This document shows positions 1 to 12,092 of a stretch of 64,000 nt of DNA, one piece after another. The notes under the pieces are model-generated. The model made no database searches and was not told the origin of the DNA. It saw only the letters and a program-made list of their open reading frames with translations. The stretch is from Dolomedes plantarius (lineage: Eukaryota > Arthropoda > Arachnida > Araneae > Dolomedidae). The first letter of the stretch is position 1. Each line of letters opens with the position of its first letter. The stretch lies in NCBI GenBank assembly GCA_907164885.2, contig OU015495.1, positions 214,797,224 through 214,861,223 on the forward strand. The letters are read 5' to 3'. Made by a program: the position numbers and the translations under genes.

Positions 1-2381
1 TTCATTATAACGGGGTTCGACTGTATATATATTTATATATATATATATATATATACACACAAACATATATATATATACATACATATAAATACACACAATA
101 CATGAACTGTGTATAGGCGTCAATCGAAATATTTATAGAGTAGCGGGAAAAACTTTCAAACTAAAAAAAAATATGAAATTTATAATAATATTAGAAAATT
201 AGAATTATCAATTTTTTTTTATCCACTTTTAATATAATTAGCAGCAAACATCCATTCAGAACTAATGAAAGAATATAATTATTTGCTCTTTTTCTTTTGA
301 AAAATAATGTATAAAACGGAAAAATACAGCTATAATCTTTGAAATGCATAAAACTGTAAAATATATGTATATTCTTTGAAACGCACAAATAATGCATGGA
401 TATAATTATTTATTAAGAATCGGGAAAAACTCGACCCGCCTTTGAATAAATTATTAAGAATCGGGATTGACCCCCCAAAAAAATCCCGCCTCTAGATAAA
501 AAAAAACCCACGAATGAACGCTCTTTTGAGTGGGACAAATCTTTCCACGCCAATTTTGGTGTTCGGGAGCGAAATGTCGCCAAAATCTGGCGAAAACGGT
601 CCTAATTCGGTACCACACCCTAATAAACATTATTGTTGGTATTTTAAAAATCAAAACCTAATAAAATTCATTGTTGCTTAAAATCCTTCCATAGTTTTTT
701 CTGTCTTACTAATTACATAATAATGTATATGGGAAGATGGAAAGTCTAAACTGTATATTATAAATATTATAATGATGGTTATTCATTGCAACAAAAACTT
801 TTATATTTAGAATTAATCGGTTTGGGATTTTTCTTTTCAATTTATTGAAAAAAAAAAAACCTAACCTATAGAAGAGACCCATAGAGAGAGAGGGACTTAA
901 AAGTAATTTGACATTACTATAGAACAGAGCATTTTGTATTTTTTCAAATTTTGAAAAGTTATAAAATTTAATCAAATACAATTATTTTAACTATTTTTAA
1001 AATTTTTTTGAGTAAAAATATCTGTAATTTTATATCAAATTACCGAGAATACCTGGAAAAGTCAAAGGTAAAGAAATCTTAGAATATAAATACTTGATCA
1101 AAATTTAGACTTCTTTTTATTATGGATTAAAAGATTCACAAATTTTAGTCTTTTAAATCCAGTACTCATTTATTCGTAAAATAATTTGAGAGTAGATAAA
1201 TAACAGAGTATATTTGCTTGAAAGAGCCTTTCTCTATTAGCTATGTAAATTGGATAGCATTATAGTTGCAATAAAACTGATCAAATTTCTGACTAAACTT
1301 GTGATTTTATAATAATTTTTTTTTTTTTTTAAATTTTGTTAAGACCAACTGCCTATTCTATATCATGAAAAGTATTCATTCAAAATAAAATTACTTTTAT
1401 TGAATTTTGTTTATTCTAATAAATTATATGCTAAAATAAGATACAATAAGGATTAACTAACAAACAAAACCGGTGTTTTTCATCTATTCATTGAGACCCA
1501 GATGTCATAAAATGGTTTTAGTATTTAAAATATTAAAAATATAACAATGGATTTTTATCATCTGACCTGTTTTATTTAAAGTTAAAGTACAAGCTAAACA
1601 GTATATTTGTCAGTTGTTTATATTTTAAATATTACTAAATGTACAAAACCACCTAAGATACTTTAATTTACTACAAATTCCTGAGTTATGTTTGGAAAAG
1701 TTTAAATTCTACTATTGTAAAATTCAATAAAGAAATTTTCATAAAAAGGAATTCAAAATGCGAAGAATGATGAAGTATACATTTTTTTTTTTTTAACTTC
1801 TATCTGTTTATAGCCTTTATATGTTATAGATTATGGTTATTTGTACTGAGCAAAAAAATTCAGAGTTTAGTTTTTCTTGAAGCCCTTCACAAAAGCATTA
1901 ATCAGACTTTAATAAAACATTGAATTATAGATAGGATCAATTTGAACCAGCTTAGTTAAAATATAAATATAAGAAAAATGTTTAAACATTAAAGGTGTTA
2001 AAATTTTTATGCAAAGTAAATTATCTTTATAACCATTATGTTTAATTTTTCCAATGTAAAGTCCAATAAAAATTAAGGCTAAAGTGATTTTTGCATTTAT
2101 TTTACAGTAAGGTATTTATTTCAGTATAATGCAAAGTGAAACTGGACAGAATCAAAACTCTGATTCAGATTTTCTATCCAACAGGTTTTTCACGACTCAC
2201 TTTAAAAATGTAAAATAATTTTCTGATAATTTTATATCTTTTATCAGTAAACTTTACTTCAGTGCTATATTGTTGTAATGAAGTAATGTATTTTTATTAT
2301 CAATGTGTAATGTGTTCTTAATTTATGAGAGAAATTCGTCAGGAATAATTTAGAAACAACGTCTGATGTATTAAGGCCATC

Positions 2382-2413
<32 letters not shown>

Positions 2414-2928
2414 ATGGAGTCCACAAATTCTGTTCTCTCCTAGTTATTGTGTTTTACTTTTATACGATTAACTAGAAAATGTATTCCACATATTGAGGCT
2501 ATTGTCTTTTTTAAATTGTCAAAGTAGTTTTACTTGAAACCTTTCTTTCCTATTGTACCAGAAGATATCATATAATGTACTTTATGGTTGAAGCAGTACA
2601 GAAATAGATTTAATGCAACAAAAAGTTAATTAAAATTTATTAAAGTTTGCTAAATCAAGATAATGAATTTTAAAGAAATCGTGCCCTTATGAGATGACTA
2701 CTATCTCCTGTACTATGATTGGATCATTTTATGGTAAAAATGAAGGATTTATTTCTATTTATAGTCCAGTGTAATCATGATTGTTTTTCTGTATTCAGTA
2801 ATATTTTAAATTTTTATTTTGTTTTTACACTAAATTTGAGTTTCTTTTGTTTTGTAGAATAAGAATTTAATTATTGTTTCTACTGTAAATTTTCACTGAT
2901 CAAAGATATTTTCTTTTCAATTATTAAG
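1..2928. other. AT-rich intron or upstream sequence, no exon recognised
   Basis: The MAPK15 exons coding for the glycine loop, VAIK lysine and HRD motif should precede 2929, but I find none here, so they probably lie left of the window. An (AT)n tract covers about 17-54 and a T run about 2391-2413. The only GC-richer part is 425-620. Confidence 0.6.
408..640. repeat. GC-richer repeat island with internal tandem copy
   Basis: The unit ATTAAGAATCGGGA occurs at about 412-425 and again at 452-465, each followed by a C-rich CCCGCCT segment (435-441 and 484-490). A non-repetitive GC-rich stretch follows to about 625. A 66-codon minus-strand open frame crosses it but resembles no protein I know. 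Probably a fragment of a dispersed element. Confidence 0.4.
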
Positions 2929-3092
2929 CCTTCAAACATACTGATGAATCATCGTTGTGAGTTAAAGTTGGCTGACTTTGGTTTAGCACGTTCCTTAGAG
3001 CAGGGAAGTGAATATTCCTCAGATCCCACTTTAACAGAGTATGTTGCTACACGATGGTACAGAGCTCCTGAAATTCTGTTAGGATCTAAATG
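2929..3092 (+). CDS. MAPK15: MAPK15 exon a: catalytic loop to activation loop
   Basis: Acceptor TTATTAAG at 2921-2928, donor GTAATT at 3093. It enters in phase 0 and leaves two bases (TG). It encodes P-S-N-I-L-M, then [12 protein letters not shown], then [18 protein letters not shown]. The Lys before Pro must end the preceding exon outside the window. Confidence 0.93.
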
Positions 3093-6000
3093 GTAATTTG
3101 ATATCTCTTTTTATTTATGAAATGATCAGTGCCTTTAATTCAAAATATTTTTAAAATTTGTTCTTTAATAAATATTTTTAAATATTTTATCTATAAAATT
3201 CAAATATTTTCTAACAGATATTCAGTTATAAACATTGTGAAAACTTGAACTGCTTAAAATTCAATAGATTGTTGTAACCAGTATTTAAATGTAGTATTTT
3301 GCCTTTGTCTGTATTCTTTCTTTCATTAAAGATCATTTTTTCAAGTATGATTCTTGTTAAAATAGTTCCTGGTAATCACAGGCAATCAGTATTAGCGACA
3401 GTCAAAATTGTTATGTTGAGAGAATTGCAATTTGTGCTGTTTTAAACTTAGAAAAGTTGATATGAAAACCAATATAAGTACTGGAGTAGGGAATAACTTT
3501 TATTATTATGATTGTGTATGTAATATTGATTGGCAATATGAAAACTTACCTCATTATATACCAAGACCTATATTTATGTTAAAATAATAGAATTTCATAC
3601 CTGATATTCTTGATTATCTTATTTGAAATTTCATTCTTAGTTATACAAAAGGAGTGGATTTATGGAGTGTCGGATGCATAATGGGTGAAGTGATAAGTGG
3701 TAAACCTCTATTTCCTGGTACTTCTACTCTTAATCAAGTAGAAAGGATAATGGCTGCCTTGCCTCACCCATTACAAGCAGGTAAGATTTTTTTTTCCACA
3801 TTTTGAGTGTGTGTAGACTTGTCTCAGATTTTGACTAACTGAAACTAAATACATTGTTGATGAAGTCTTGACAGAAGAGTTACTGAAAAATCTTTGCATA
3901 AAAATATATTATCGTGGCTTTATTTGTTGCCCTAGTAATACATCATGTTTTTTAGAACAAAGCAAGGTTAAAAGATCCATGTTATAAAATTTTATTTTGT
4001 TTTCAGAGTTAGGAAGTGAAATCAAATACATTAGCATTAAATTAATGTAAAAAGTCTATACTCAGTATCATCCTTATAAACAACCAAGGTCTTTTTTCTG
4101 TCCCAACCAAGCATAGTAGAGTCCCCAGCAAACAGCTAAGTTTATTTAATATTAAATCATTTATTAAAATTTGCTTTATCTAAAAAATTTTCCTTAGATG
4201 TACTAATTTAAAATGCCTTAGTAGGGAGCGCAACAGTTAAGACTCCACTTACATGCTTCCCCTAGTTTACCTTCAGGTGCATACATCCCTTGATATTCAA
4301 GTTTTGAGTTTTGTTGGAGATGTTATTGTATAGTAAAGAGTGACTGGCAATTGTATTTCTTTGTGACTGATTTTGGTCTCATCAGAAGAGTTTATATTCT
4401 ATTAACATATTCATTCAGTAATTTATTACCATTTTCACCTTTTTATTTGACTGTATAGACATGATTTAACTAAAAGTAAAACACTAAACACAATTTCATA
4501 AGCAAAAATCCTTTAATATGCATAATTCATATATCTCATGTGAAGTAACAACTGTGAGCTCTAATTATTGCAGTACAAAAAGAAACTATTAAAAATAACA
4601 GATTTATTTATTTTTAGGAACTAAAACAATTTCTAAATACCTGAAAATTTTTATATCCTTTTCTTGCTAAATAAATAATTTTACTTTAGTTTTAAACATA
4701 AAATAAACTCATATGTATTGATGTATGTATATGGTATTCATACCACATTATATTTTAAAAATAAACCAGTGTATATATTAAATTGTGTCTTCAAATTTCA
4801 GCATACTTGTTTCCCCATGTTGGGTGGTGTACATTTGTTAGTTGTTAACCAATTTGGGTGTATTTGGAACAGAATGTTTTCAAGAATTATTTTATACTGA
4901 TCTCTTAAGTCCTTAGGAGAACAAGTACTTTAAAGTAAAAAATATAGCTTTGATTCATGCAAATATAAATGGAAATTTGAGGCATTGCTTACTGAATTTG
5001 TTTGTCAAATTATTACTCAATTCTGAGCAATATAACAGTTTATTCAGGTCAGAATTTTTTTTCAATTTATTAATTGATGTTGTATTTATTTCAGATATTG
5101 ACAGCTTATGTACAGGTTATGCTGCCTTTGTTCTTGGAAGAGCAGCGAATAAGTATGTTCAATTGTTATTCATCATTCTTCTTCTCTTTGTGTATATACT
5201 AAAAATATCTATGTATGTGTTTGTGTATTTACATGCTTTTCATGTACAAATAGTTTGTATGTTTGTATTTATGCCTTTTATTTTAAGCAATAGGTAACAT
5301 CTGGTTAAACTTATACAGCTGAATAGATAAATATGTACTCGAGTTGAAACTTTCTTAAAAACTTATTTTTGTAAAGCATTTGTAAAAATTAATTGTTTAT
5401 ATTATCAGAGGTCCAAAGTTGGTGAGATAACTCAGAAAAAATTAAGCTCAAGAAAATATTTGTTATATTAAAAGTTTTTATAAAAATTTATTAAATTACT
5501 TAAATCTCTAAAGAAACTAGAAATATTATTTTGATCACATTTTTTTCTAACATTTAATTGAAAGTCACATATAAAAAACATCAATAAAACAAAGAAAGAA
5601 TAACTTTTTTTTTGGGGGGGGGGGGGGGGGAATTCATATTTTTAATCAAATCTTTATTATTATTATTTTGATTTTCAAAAACAGTCATTAACCAATCTTA
5701 AAACCCATTATTTTTGCTAGACAGATAAAGGCTATTTCTAGAATAAAAAGCTTTATTTAGGTTTAAATTTATAATCACTTCTTAATTTGTATATCACATT
5801 TTATAAAAATAATGAATAAAAATAGTAAGTTTTGAAATGAATGTGTTTTTCTTTCTTTCCTATTAGACCCAAACGCTTGTTGAGAAGTGTGTTACATAAC
5901 TGTTCCAATGAAGCTCATGATTTACTCTCCAAACTACTTACTTTAAACCCTAAGCGCCGCATTACTGCTGAGGATAGTCTACAGCATCCATATCTCTCAA

Positions 6001-9000
6001 AGTCAGTTTTATTGACAGTTATTTTTGTCAATGTTCTATCTATGTAACTCATTGCTATGCATTTTTTAACTCTGAAACCAAAATTGTTGAAATTACAGTC
6101 TGCTAATTTAACAATTAATTTGCATCTGATATTAGTATATTGAGTAGCCTAACTTGAAGCCTTATAGTCATAAGAAATTATCAATCTGTGTTTAGACTAA
6201 GCTTTAAAGTTTAAAGTTATAAATTGTTAATGTTTCCATAATAGAGAAATTTGCTCTTGGTTCATCTGTAAAAGAGAAAAAACTTTGTTGATTACTTTTA
6301 TAAATGAAAGTTGATATTTTATTTATTTTGTTTTTATTTGTTAAAATGTTGTAACTATTTTACATTAAAAAAAAAATTAAGAGGACTACCATATGTTGGA
6401 CTGTCATACCATTTAATGCAGGGGTGGCCAACTTTTGTGTACATAAGATCTACTTTTTATCTTAAAAATGTGTCGCGATCGACTTTTTGTCATTGGCAAA
6501 GTAGGGAGGGGGAGGTATGAAATATATACTATGTTTATACACTGTGTTTCATTCTGAAGTGCACACTCGCAAGCTATGGGTATATAAGCAAAATATACGT
6601 TCAAACATACATATCTATCTACTTGAAAAACAACATACATAACGGGCCAAAAAAGCCACGTCTAGGGGAATTAAAACAACACGAGTAATTATTGACAATA
6701 TTAGTTCAAATTAGCTACAGATAAAGACAGATTTAGAATTTATTACGTTAACATTAATGGGAAGACTGAGTTTGCATGTCCCTAACCAAGGAATCATAAT
6801 TAGGCATATATCAATGGCAATTTTCTTATGCATGGAAAGCACCGGTGCCATGGTATGTGTTCGGTCTCAGACTGAATTACAGTCCCGGTCTAGTGCAATG
6901 TAAACAGAACCCTTACTGCCGCCCTAACTAGGGTCCTAAATGAGTGCTCTATTTATCACGTAGTCTAATCAATTTCTAAGTTTAGACATCGCGAGTGATC
7001 GACTTGTTGGCCACCCCTGATTTAATGGATTCATTGGTGTATATAAGTTTTAAGGCAGATATAAATTAATTGAAAGGATAACCAAATAAAGTTAAAATAT
7101 TTTCTTCTATAATCTGTATTAATTGATTTCCTCCAGGTTCCACGGTCAGGAATCCCCATCACAACTAATTACAGCAGTTCCTCCTTTATGTGATGGAACA
7201 AAATTATCAGTGGATCAGTACAGAGATAAGCTGTATGAAGTAAGTAATTTAATAAAAATGTTACTATCTTTATGAAGGATTATTAATAGAAATAGTTAAG
7301 CTACAATTAATAAAATTGCATTTTGCTCATGAAATAATGTTAAGTATAAAAATGTTTGTAACATTTTTCATTTTCCTGTTACCTTCTGCAAGAAAAAAGA
7401 TAAATAGCCAACCATTTAACTTATTTATTAAAATGGAATAAATTTTGGAGAGTATTTAGATACATATGAATGTTATCTTATTACAGTTTATGTGTATATA
7501 CACTGCTGTTCATTGAAATTTTAACACCAAGAGAGAGTTGTTAGACTCACCTGAAGTTTGGCTTGTGGTAAATGTTAATGATTAAAATATCAGTTGTGTA
7601 TGCAAATATGATGCACATGCAATATAGACTGAAATGTAACTTGTAGGATATAAAAGCAACCCTTAAATAGCAAATCCCAAGCATTGTATCGGTGAATTTG
7701 ATTGCTATTGCTTTGCTAGTAAAATATGCATCATAGCAAAATAAGACAATGTTATGCACAATTGATAGAGAAAGATTAATTGGACTGAGGGAAGGTTATT
7801 TGTTGTATCATGAGGTAACACACTAGTACAATTATGTACATTTATTTACTTTGATACAAAGGACATTGTCGTGGGGCACACATGGCTGCATCAGAAAGTG
7901 AAAACAGGCAGTTTCCATGCATGACAGTGACAAATTATGTAGCAACATTGGATGATAATGATGCAGAGAGTGATATCTGCCATATCCCTATTCCAGAGGC
8001 ATCAAGAGCAAAGATGCTGGACAGGAGTGAATTGTATTTTTTGACGATTCAAACAACAAAACCACAACACATAGATTCTTGTTCACAGATACAGTGGGAA
8101 CAGCATCTGGAAGGATGCATATTGATCCTACACCAAGCATAATGGTTTTAGAGGCTATTTCAGTCATGCTCTCACTTTATATGGATAGCAGGCACTATGC
8201 ACAGCCTGCTTGGCTAAATGACTTGTCCTCCCACATGTGTAGGATATGATTGCATGGAAATCATCACCTTAGTCATAACTGAAGAACTGTTGATACGTGC
8301 TGAATCTGCATTGCACATTTTATAGACAGCCATCCAGAATCTTTATCATTGAATGTCATGCCATGTACAAGCAGATATGACTACTGAAGGTGAACACTCA
8401 AAATATGGATTTTAACATGCAGATCTATAATTTCAATCATTTATGCACTACGCCACAAATTACAGTTAAAATAAATTTTATTGCTGTAACTCAAGTCTTT
8501 GATAGTGTTGCAATGTCAGTAAACATAAGTGTATTTATAATGAGTTGCAGATTAAAGCATTCAATGGATATATTAAAAATAGTATCAACACTGATATACT
8601 TGATAAAAAAAATTTCAAGTTATAATTTAATAGTTTATTTTTATAATTTTAGATGATTGGAGAAAACTCTGAAAAGAAGTCAACCTCACCTATGCCACCT
8701 ATTCATCAAATGCCTTCACATGCAGGTTTGCTCTTACTATATCACATAGTAATTTTAACTCTATTTTCTTTTTGTTGTATGATGCTTATGAAATAATGCT
8801 AAATTTATTAATGTGTTCTTCCAAATTTCAATTTGATAGAAAAAAGAAATGAGAAAAGGATCATAATCAAAGAGCGTACTATTGATGACATTCCCAGTAT
8901 TGATGTAAGTTAGAACTTATGTTAGAATTTTCATTGTGTACTACCTACTGGTTTATGACTTTAAAACTGACATGGGCCATAAGATACTGATGCAGTTGGT

Positions 9001-10750
9001 CGTGTAAATCCACCCTAGGTCAAAATTTTATAGTGGTATTTACTAAATACACATTAGGAAATTCAATTTTTGAATGGTTATTGCTTCTAATTATAGATAT
9101 TTAAAAGCACCTTGGGTAGGTTTTATCGAAAAACAATATTTTGATTCTTTAATTTTATTCTGAGAATTTAAGCAAATATTTTTGGCTTAAATTCTCAGAA
9201 TTAAATTTTTTTTTTCAGAAAAGTAACTTCTTTTGAAAAAGTTTTAAAACTATGCCCTCTAGGGACAAACATCTTATTTTTAAATACATTTTTTAAGCAA
9301 AAAATAAATAAATAATAAAAAAATCCAAAGAATACATTTGTGTGCTGATGTGGGGTATCAAAAATACTTTTACAAATATTCTCTATTGTTTACCATGATA
9401 TTAAAGATTTACAGAGCAACTGAGATAGCATCTTGACTAAGAATATCACAAATGAACTGAATTTTCTTATAGAGTACATTGTGTTCTGTATATTCTGACT
9501 AAAAAATTATTTTTAATAACTTTTGAGTCCCCTAACTAAAATATTCAACCATGAATTTTTTCAACTGAAATTCAGCTGTTGTCTTTAAATTCTAAATGAT
9601 TTATGTGAAGTTAATTCTTTAAATTTTCTAATTTCATACATATTTATAATTAAAAAGCATATAATAATTATATAACTACTCTATGAAACCTTTCTCACTA
9701 ATATTTTCCACCTTTTCAAAAGAAAAGGTTCTTTCAACAATTATACATCAGTCAAAACATGAAAATGTAATTTATATAAATATACCCATCCCTTGATTTA
9801 AATAACAGATACGTTCCATGTTCAAGCAAAACTGTGTAAATTGAATCTAATGAAATGCATGTATGTATATATGTATATGCATACATGTATATACATTTAT
9901 CCTACCGATTAATTTATACATACATTATTGTTAAGTAGTGTTAACAGAAAATTCCCGTAAGGAGAATAAAAAAATTTAATCCGTGTAAATTGAGGGATGG
10001 GTGTATAGCAATTAAATGTTAATAAAAAATAATTATTAAAAGTATAATATATTATGTCTACAAATTAATCATTCACTAACTTTAAGCTTTGAAGAAAAAA
10101 AAAAAAAGATAAATATAAACAAGAATCCATTGAAATCCATCTTCAACAAGATTACTAAGTTACTGGAAAGGTAACAGAATTCTATAAAATAATGAGATAA
10201 ATAATGAAAATATTCTTTAAATATATATTTGTTGTGTAAATTTTACTCCTTAACTTTGTGAAATGTAGAATTTCTTTTTAAAAGTAAAATATATGTTAAT
10301 GCTTTCAGGAAAGAAAAGAAGCACTTCTGCGAAGTCAAATTGCTAAGAAACAGCCCATGGCTCCTATGGCCAGAAAGACCTTGACACCTCCATTCCTGTG
10401 TGAAAATGGAAAATTTAGTTTAGGTTTTCGACACCCTGTGGTTCTTAGGGGTCAAAGCAGCAATTCTGTTGTGAGTTGATATTCTAAGATTCCAGAGTAA
10501 TTTATGATGTATAATATGAATAGATAGAGAATGCAATTATGTCTTTTATTATTAGGCATTTGGGGCTGCAGAGTGTTCAAATGAAAAGAAGGTCAGTGAA
10601 AGAAGATTTGGACGAAGACAGTTTGGAAATCTTTCAAATAATTCTGTTTGTAGTTCTGCTAAAGCTGCACTTCAGAGTTACAATCAAGATTTAACGTATG
10701 GCACAATCACTGTGACTGCACTACAATCACTAAAAGAAAGAAGATGGTGA
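2929..10750 (+). CDS. MAPK15: MAPK15 (ERK7/ERK8) atypical MAP kinase, 3' nine exons, 5' partial
   Basis: Nine exons (2929-3092, 3641-3780, 5095-5152, 5867-6001, 7137-7239, 8653-8725, 8840-8904, 10309-10470, 10556-10750) join with matching phases into 364 residues plus TGA. The visible kinase part starts inside the catalytic loop (P-S-N-I-L). It then shows ADFGLARS (Mg-binding DFG), the T-E-Y activation motif, [10 protein letters not shown], and the CMGC segment [13 protein letters not shown] with the FPGTSTLNQ signature typical of MAPK15. After LQHPY the kinase fold ends and a long tail follows, as in the family. MAPK15 is a Ser/Thr kinase that autophosphorylates its TEY motif; roles are known in ciliogenesis, autophagy and genome maintenance. 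The glycine loop, VAIK lysine and HRD are missing because those exons lie left of base 1. The assignment rests on kinase motifs and the tail; the catalytic part shown looks intact. Confidence 0.93.
3641..3780 (+). CDS. MAPK15: MAPK15 exon b: kinase C-lobe
   Basis: Acceptor TCATTCTTAG, donor GTAAGA. It encodes [20 protein letters not shown] then [17 protein letters not shown]. The F-P-G-T-S-T pattern is shared with animal ERK7/8 proteins and separates them from ERK1/2 (F-P-G-K-H). It leaves one base (G) for the next exon. Confidence 0.93.
5095..5152 (+). CDS. MAPK15: MAPK15 exon c: short C-lobe exon
   Basis: This 58-nt exon has acceptor TTATTTCAG and donor GTATGT. It encodes [20 protein letters not shown] in phase with its neighbours. 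The segment corresponds to the variable loop before the R-x-x-L-x-x-x-L helix. Without the phase fit it would be hard to spot. Confidence 0.88.
5867..6001 (+). CDS. MAPK15: MAPK15 exon d: end of kinase fold
   Basis: Acceptor TTTCCTATTAG, donor GTCAGT. It encodes [20 protein letters not shown] and [11 protein letters not shown], the standard helix and H-P-Y close of the MAPK kinase domain. The open frame continues past the donor for some codons, but conservation stops there. Confidence 0.93.
6419..7019. mobile_element. hAT-type non-autonomous element with perfect 8 bp target duplication
   Basis: Terminal inverted repeats CAGGGGTGGCCAAC (6419-6432) and its exact complement (7006-7019) bound a 601 bp element. 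The 8-mer ATTTAATG stands directly outside both ends (6411-6418 and 7020-7027), the hallmark of hAT transposition. GTCGATC-type subterminal motifs lie near both ends. No transposase frame is left inside, so it was moved in trans. It sits in a MAPK15 intron. Confidence 0.88.
7137..7239 (+). CDS. MAPK15: MAPK15 exon e: post-kinase linker
   Basis: Acceptor TTTCCTCCAG, donor GTAAGT. It encodes F-H-G-Q-E-S-P followed by [13 protein letters not shown]. The D-Q-Y-R-D-K-L-Y stretch corresponds to the E-Y-R-x-x-V-Y region of vertebrate MAPK15. Phase 0 at the end. Confidence 0.9.
7499..8533 (+). mobile_element. degenerate Tc1/mariner-type element
   Basis: The left end ACACTGCTGTTCATTGAAAT and the right end (complement of AGTGTTGCAATGTCAGTAAA and following bases to 8533) form imperfect terminal inverted repeats with TA at the edges. 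At 7768-7818 a relic reads [17 protein letters not shown], resembling the helix-turn-helix start of Tc1-family transposases. The 86-codon frame at 7882-8142 is probably part of the same decayed sequence. It lies in a MAPK15 intron. Confidence 0.62.
8653..8725 (+). CDS. MAPK15: MAPK15 exon f: start of disordered tail
   Basis: Acceptor TATAATTTTAG, donor GTTTGC. It opens with M-I-G-E-N. Joined to the Y-E of the previous exon it makes Y-E-M-I, which matches the LC3-interacting position of human MAPK15 (Y-Q-M-I). The rest is Ser/Pro-rich and low in conservation. Confidence 0.85.
8840..8904 (+). CDS. MAPK15: MAPK15 exon g: basic tail segment
   Basis: This 65-nt exon has acceptor TTTGATAG and donor GTAAGT. 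It encodes [20 protein letters not shown] then I-D. It keeps the frame between exons f and h. No known domain. Confidence 0.85.
9785..10001. mobile_element. MITE with CCCATCCCT terminal inverted repeats
   Basis: CCCATCCCT at 9785-9793 and its complement at 9993-10001 are followed inward by ATTTA-type matches. TA-rich flanks are present on both sides. It is 217 bp with no coding capacity. TA flanks suggest a Tc1/pogo-type origin. It lies in a MAPK15 intron. Confidence 0.55.
10309..10470 (+). CDS. MAPK15: MAPK15 exon h: tail
   Basis: Acceptor GCTTTCAG, donor GTGAGT, 54 codons in phase 0-0. It is basic and Pro-rich ([18 protein letters not shown]) and then [17 protein letters not shown]. Probably disordered. 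Confidence 0.87.
10556..10750 (+). CDS. MAPK15: MAPK15 last exon: conserved C-terminal box and stop
   Basis: Acceptor TTTTATTATTAG; ends with TGA at 10748-10750. It contains [13 protein letters not shown], then [20 protein letters not shown] and a short basic end. The A-L-x-x-Y-x(5)-Y-G-T pattern lines up with the extreme C-terminus of human MAPK15 (A-L-x-G-Y-S-Q-x-Y-G-T). This supports both the identity and the stop. Confidence 0.92.
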   Translation, partial: AFGAAECSNEKKVSERRFGRRQFGNLSNNSVCSSAKAALQSYNQDLTYGTITVTALQSLKERRW

Positions 10751-12086
10751 TCTTTGGCCATATTTTAATATTATGTCCATTTACATATTTTTATTTTTTT
10801 TATAAATTTTAATGGATTTTTAAACATCTAGTAATAGTATCTCAATAACTCACATGAAAATAGTAAAGAATCATCTACCTCAGGGTTAAAAATTTTTAAT
10901 TTACTACCAAAAATTTAAATATAAATACTCAAAATAAAATATGCAATAATATACTTTCACAAAATTCATGTTTTCATTGATTAATTAATATTCTGCTTTT
11001 GCATGACATTTAGTTTTGAATTTTTCTTTCAGTGATAAATAATATTAAATTAAAATCACCAGTACAGAAGCTGGATTCAAAAATGTGATTTCAACACATT
11101 CTTTATGTAGAGTCTGTTTTTATTGCAAATTGATATCTCTTCAAAGCTTCTTCTTCTTTTATGTAAGACTAATTTTAAAGCTTACAGAGGTTTTTAATTA
11201 AATTTGAAAAAACTTGCTAAAAATTATATTTTGTCGGTATTACCACATACATAAGCAACTGGAATGCACTTTAGGTATGAGATATTTAAGGCCTATAGTT
11301 CTACAACCTATAACTGCTGTTCAGAATGAATTTCTAATTTGATAAAAGTAGATCATCTTAGCTTATGTGATATGCTTGATTCATGTGTCAAAGATGATAA
11401 TGAGGGTTACTTGTAAATCATTATAGTTATTTTTTTATACCTATAAATGAACACTATAAATTTCCAAATAATTATTAGACTTTTTTTTAATCAGAAATTT
11501 TTTTAAATATACTTAACATAAGCTATACATATTAAACGCATTTTATATTTAGAGCTTTTGCAGTGAATTTAATGAAATGCTACCAAATTAACTTTTCATC
11601 TTTTATTGAAAAAAAAAGAAAATTATTATGAACTGTAGTAAACTCTCCTCTGTTACAGGGAACGTTAACAGTCTACTTATTAAGCATTTTCACACAGCAA
11701 AATTCAGCTTTCTATTTTACTCGTTCCAAATGCTTTTTAAGTAATTATGCTATTTACTGTTTGGATATTTTTTATGCAAGTTTTAATGTTACTTCAAGCT
11801 TGAAAGAGTTATATATAAATATTCTTCTTCAGAAAATCAATCAGTGTGAATAAACATTTGTTATACCTTTGTTTACTTTATCATTCCTACATACTTCAAA
11901 ACATAGATATAATCATAATGCTGCAGGCTATTTTGAAAGTTTAAAATTCTTTGAGAATTTAAAGCTGTTTTTAAAATTTGCCCTTAAAAGCTGTAACTTT
12001 GGCCTTAATACTTTACGTGTTGTTGCAAAACTTGGTTCTTCATTTTATGATAAGTTATTTAAATTTGGTTTGGTGCATCCACTGTA

Positions 12087-12092
12087 AATAAA
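12087..12092 (+). terminator. possible proximal poly(A) signal of MAPK15
   Basis: AATAAA, about 1.3 kb after the MAPK15 stop codon. It could give a short 3' UTR. It is weakly supported because the region is so AT-rich that this hexamer arises by chance. Confidence 0.3.

Larger units (their letters stand above)
3093..5866. other. three MAPK15 introns (excluding exons 3641-3780 and 5095-5152)
   Basis: AT-rich intron sequence. At 5614-5631 there is a run of 18 G directly after a T run, in the third intron. No transposon ends or further exons seen. Confidence 0.6.

Noticed and set aside
4950..5297. 115-codon plus frame
   Set aside because: Only the 58-nt part at 5095-5152 is a supported exon, and it is read in the MAPK15 frame; the rest is intron.
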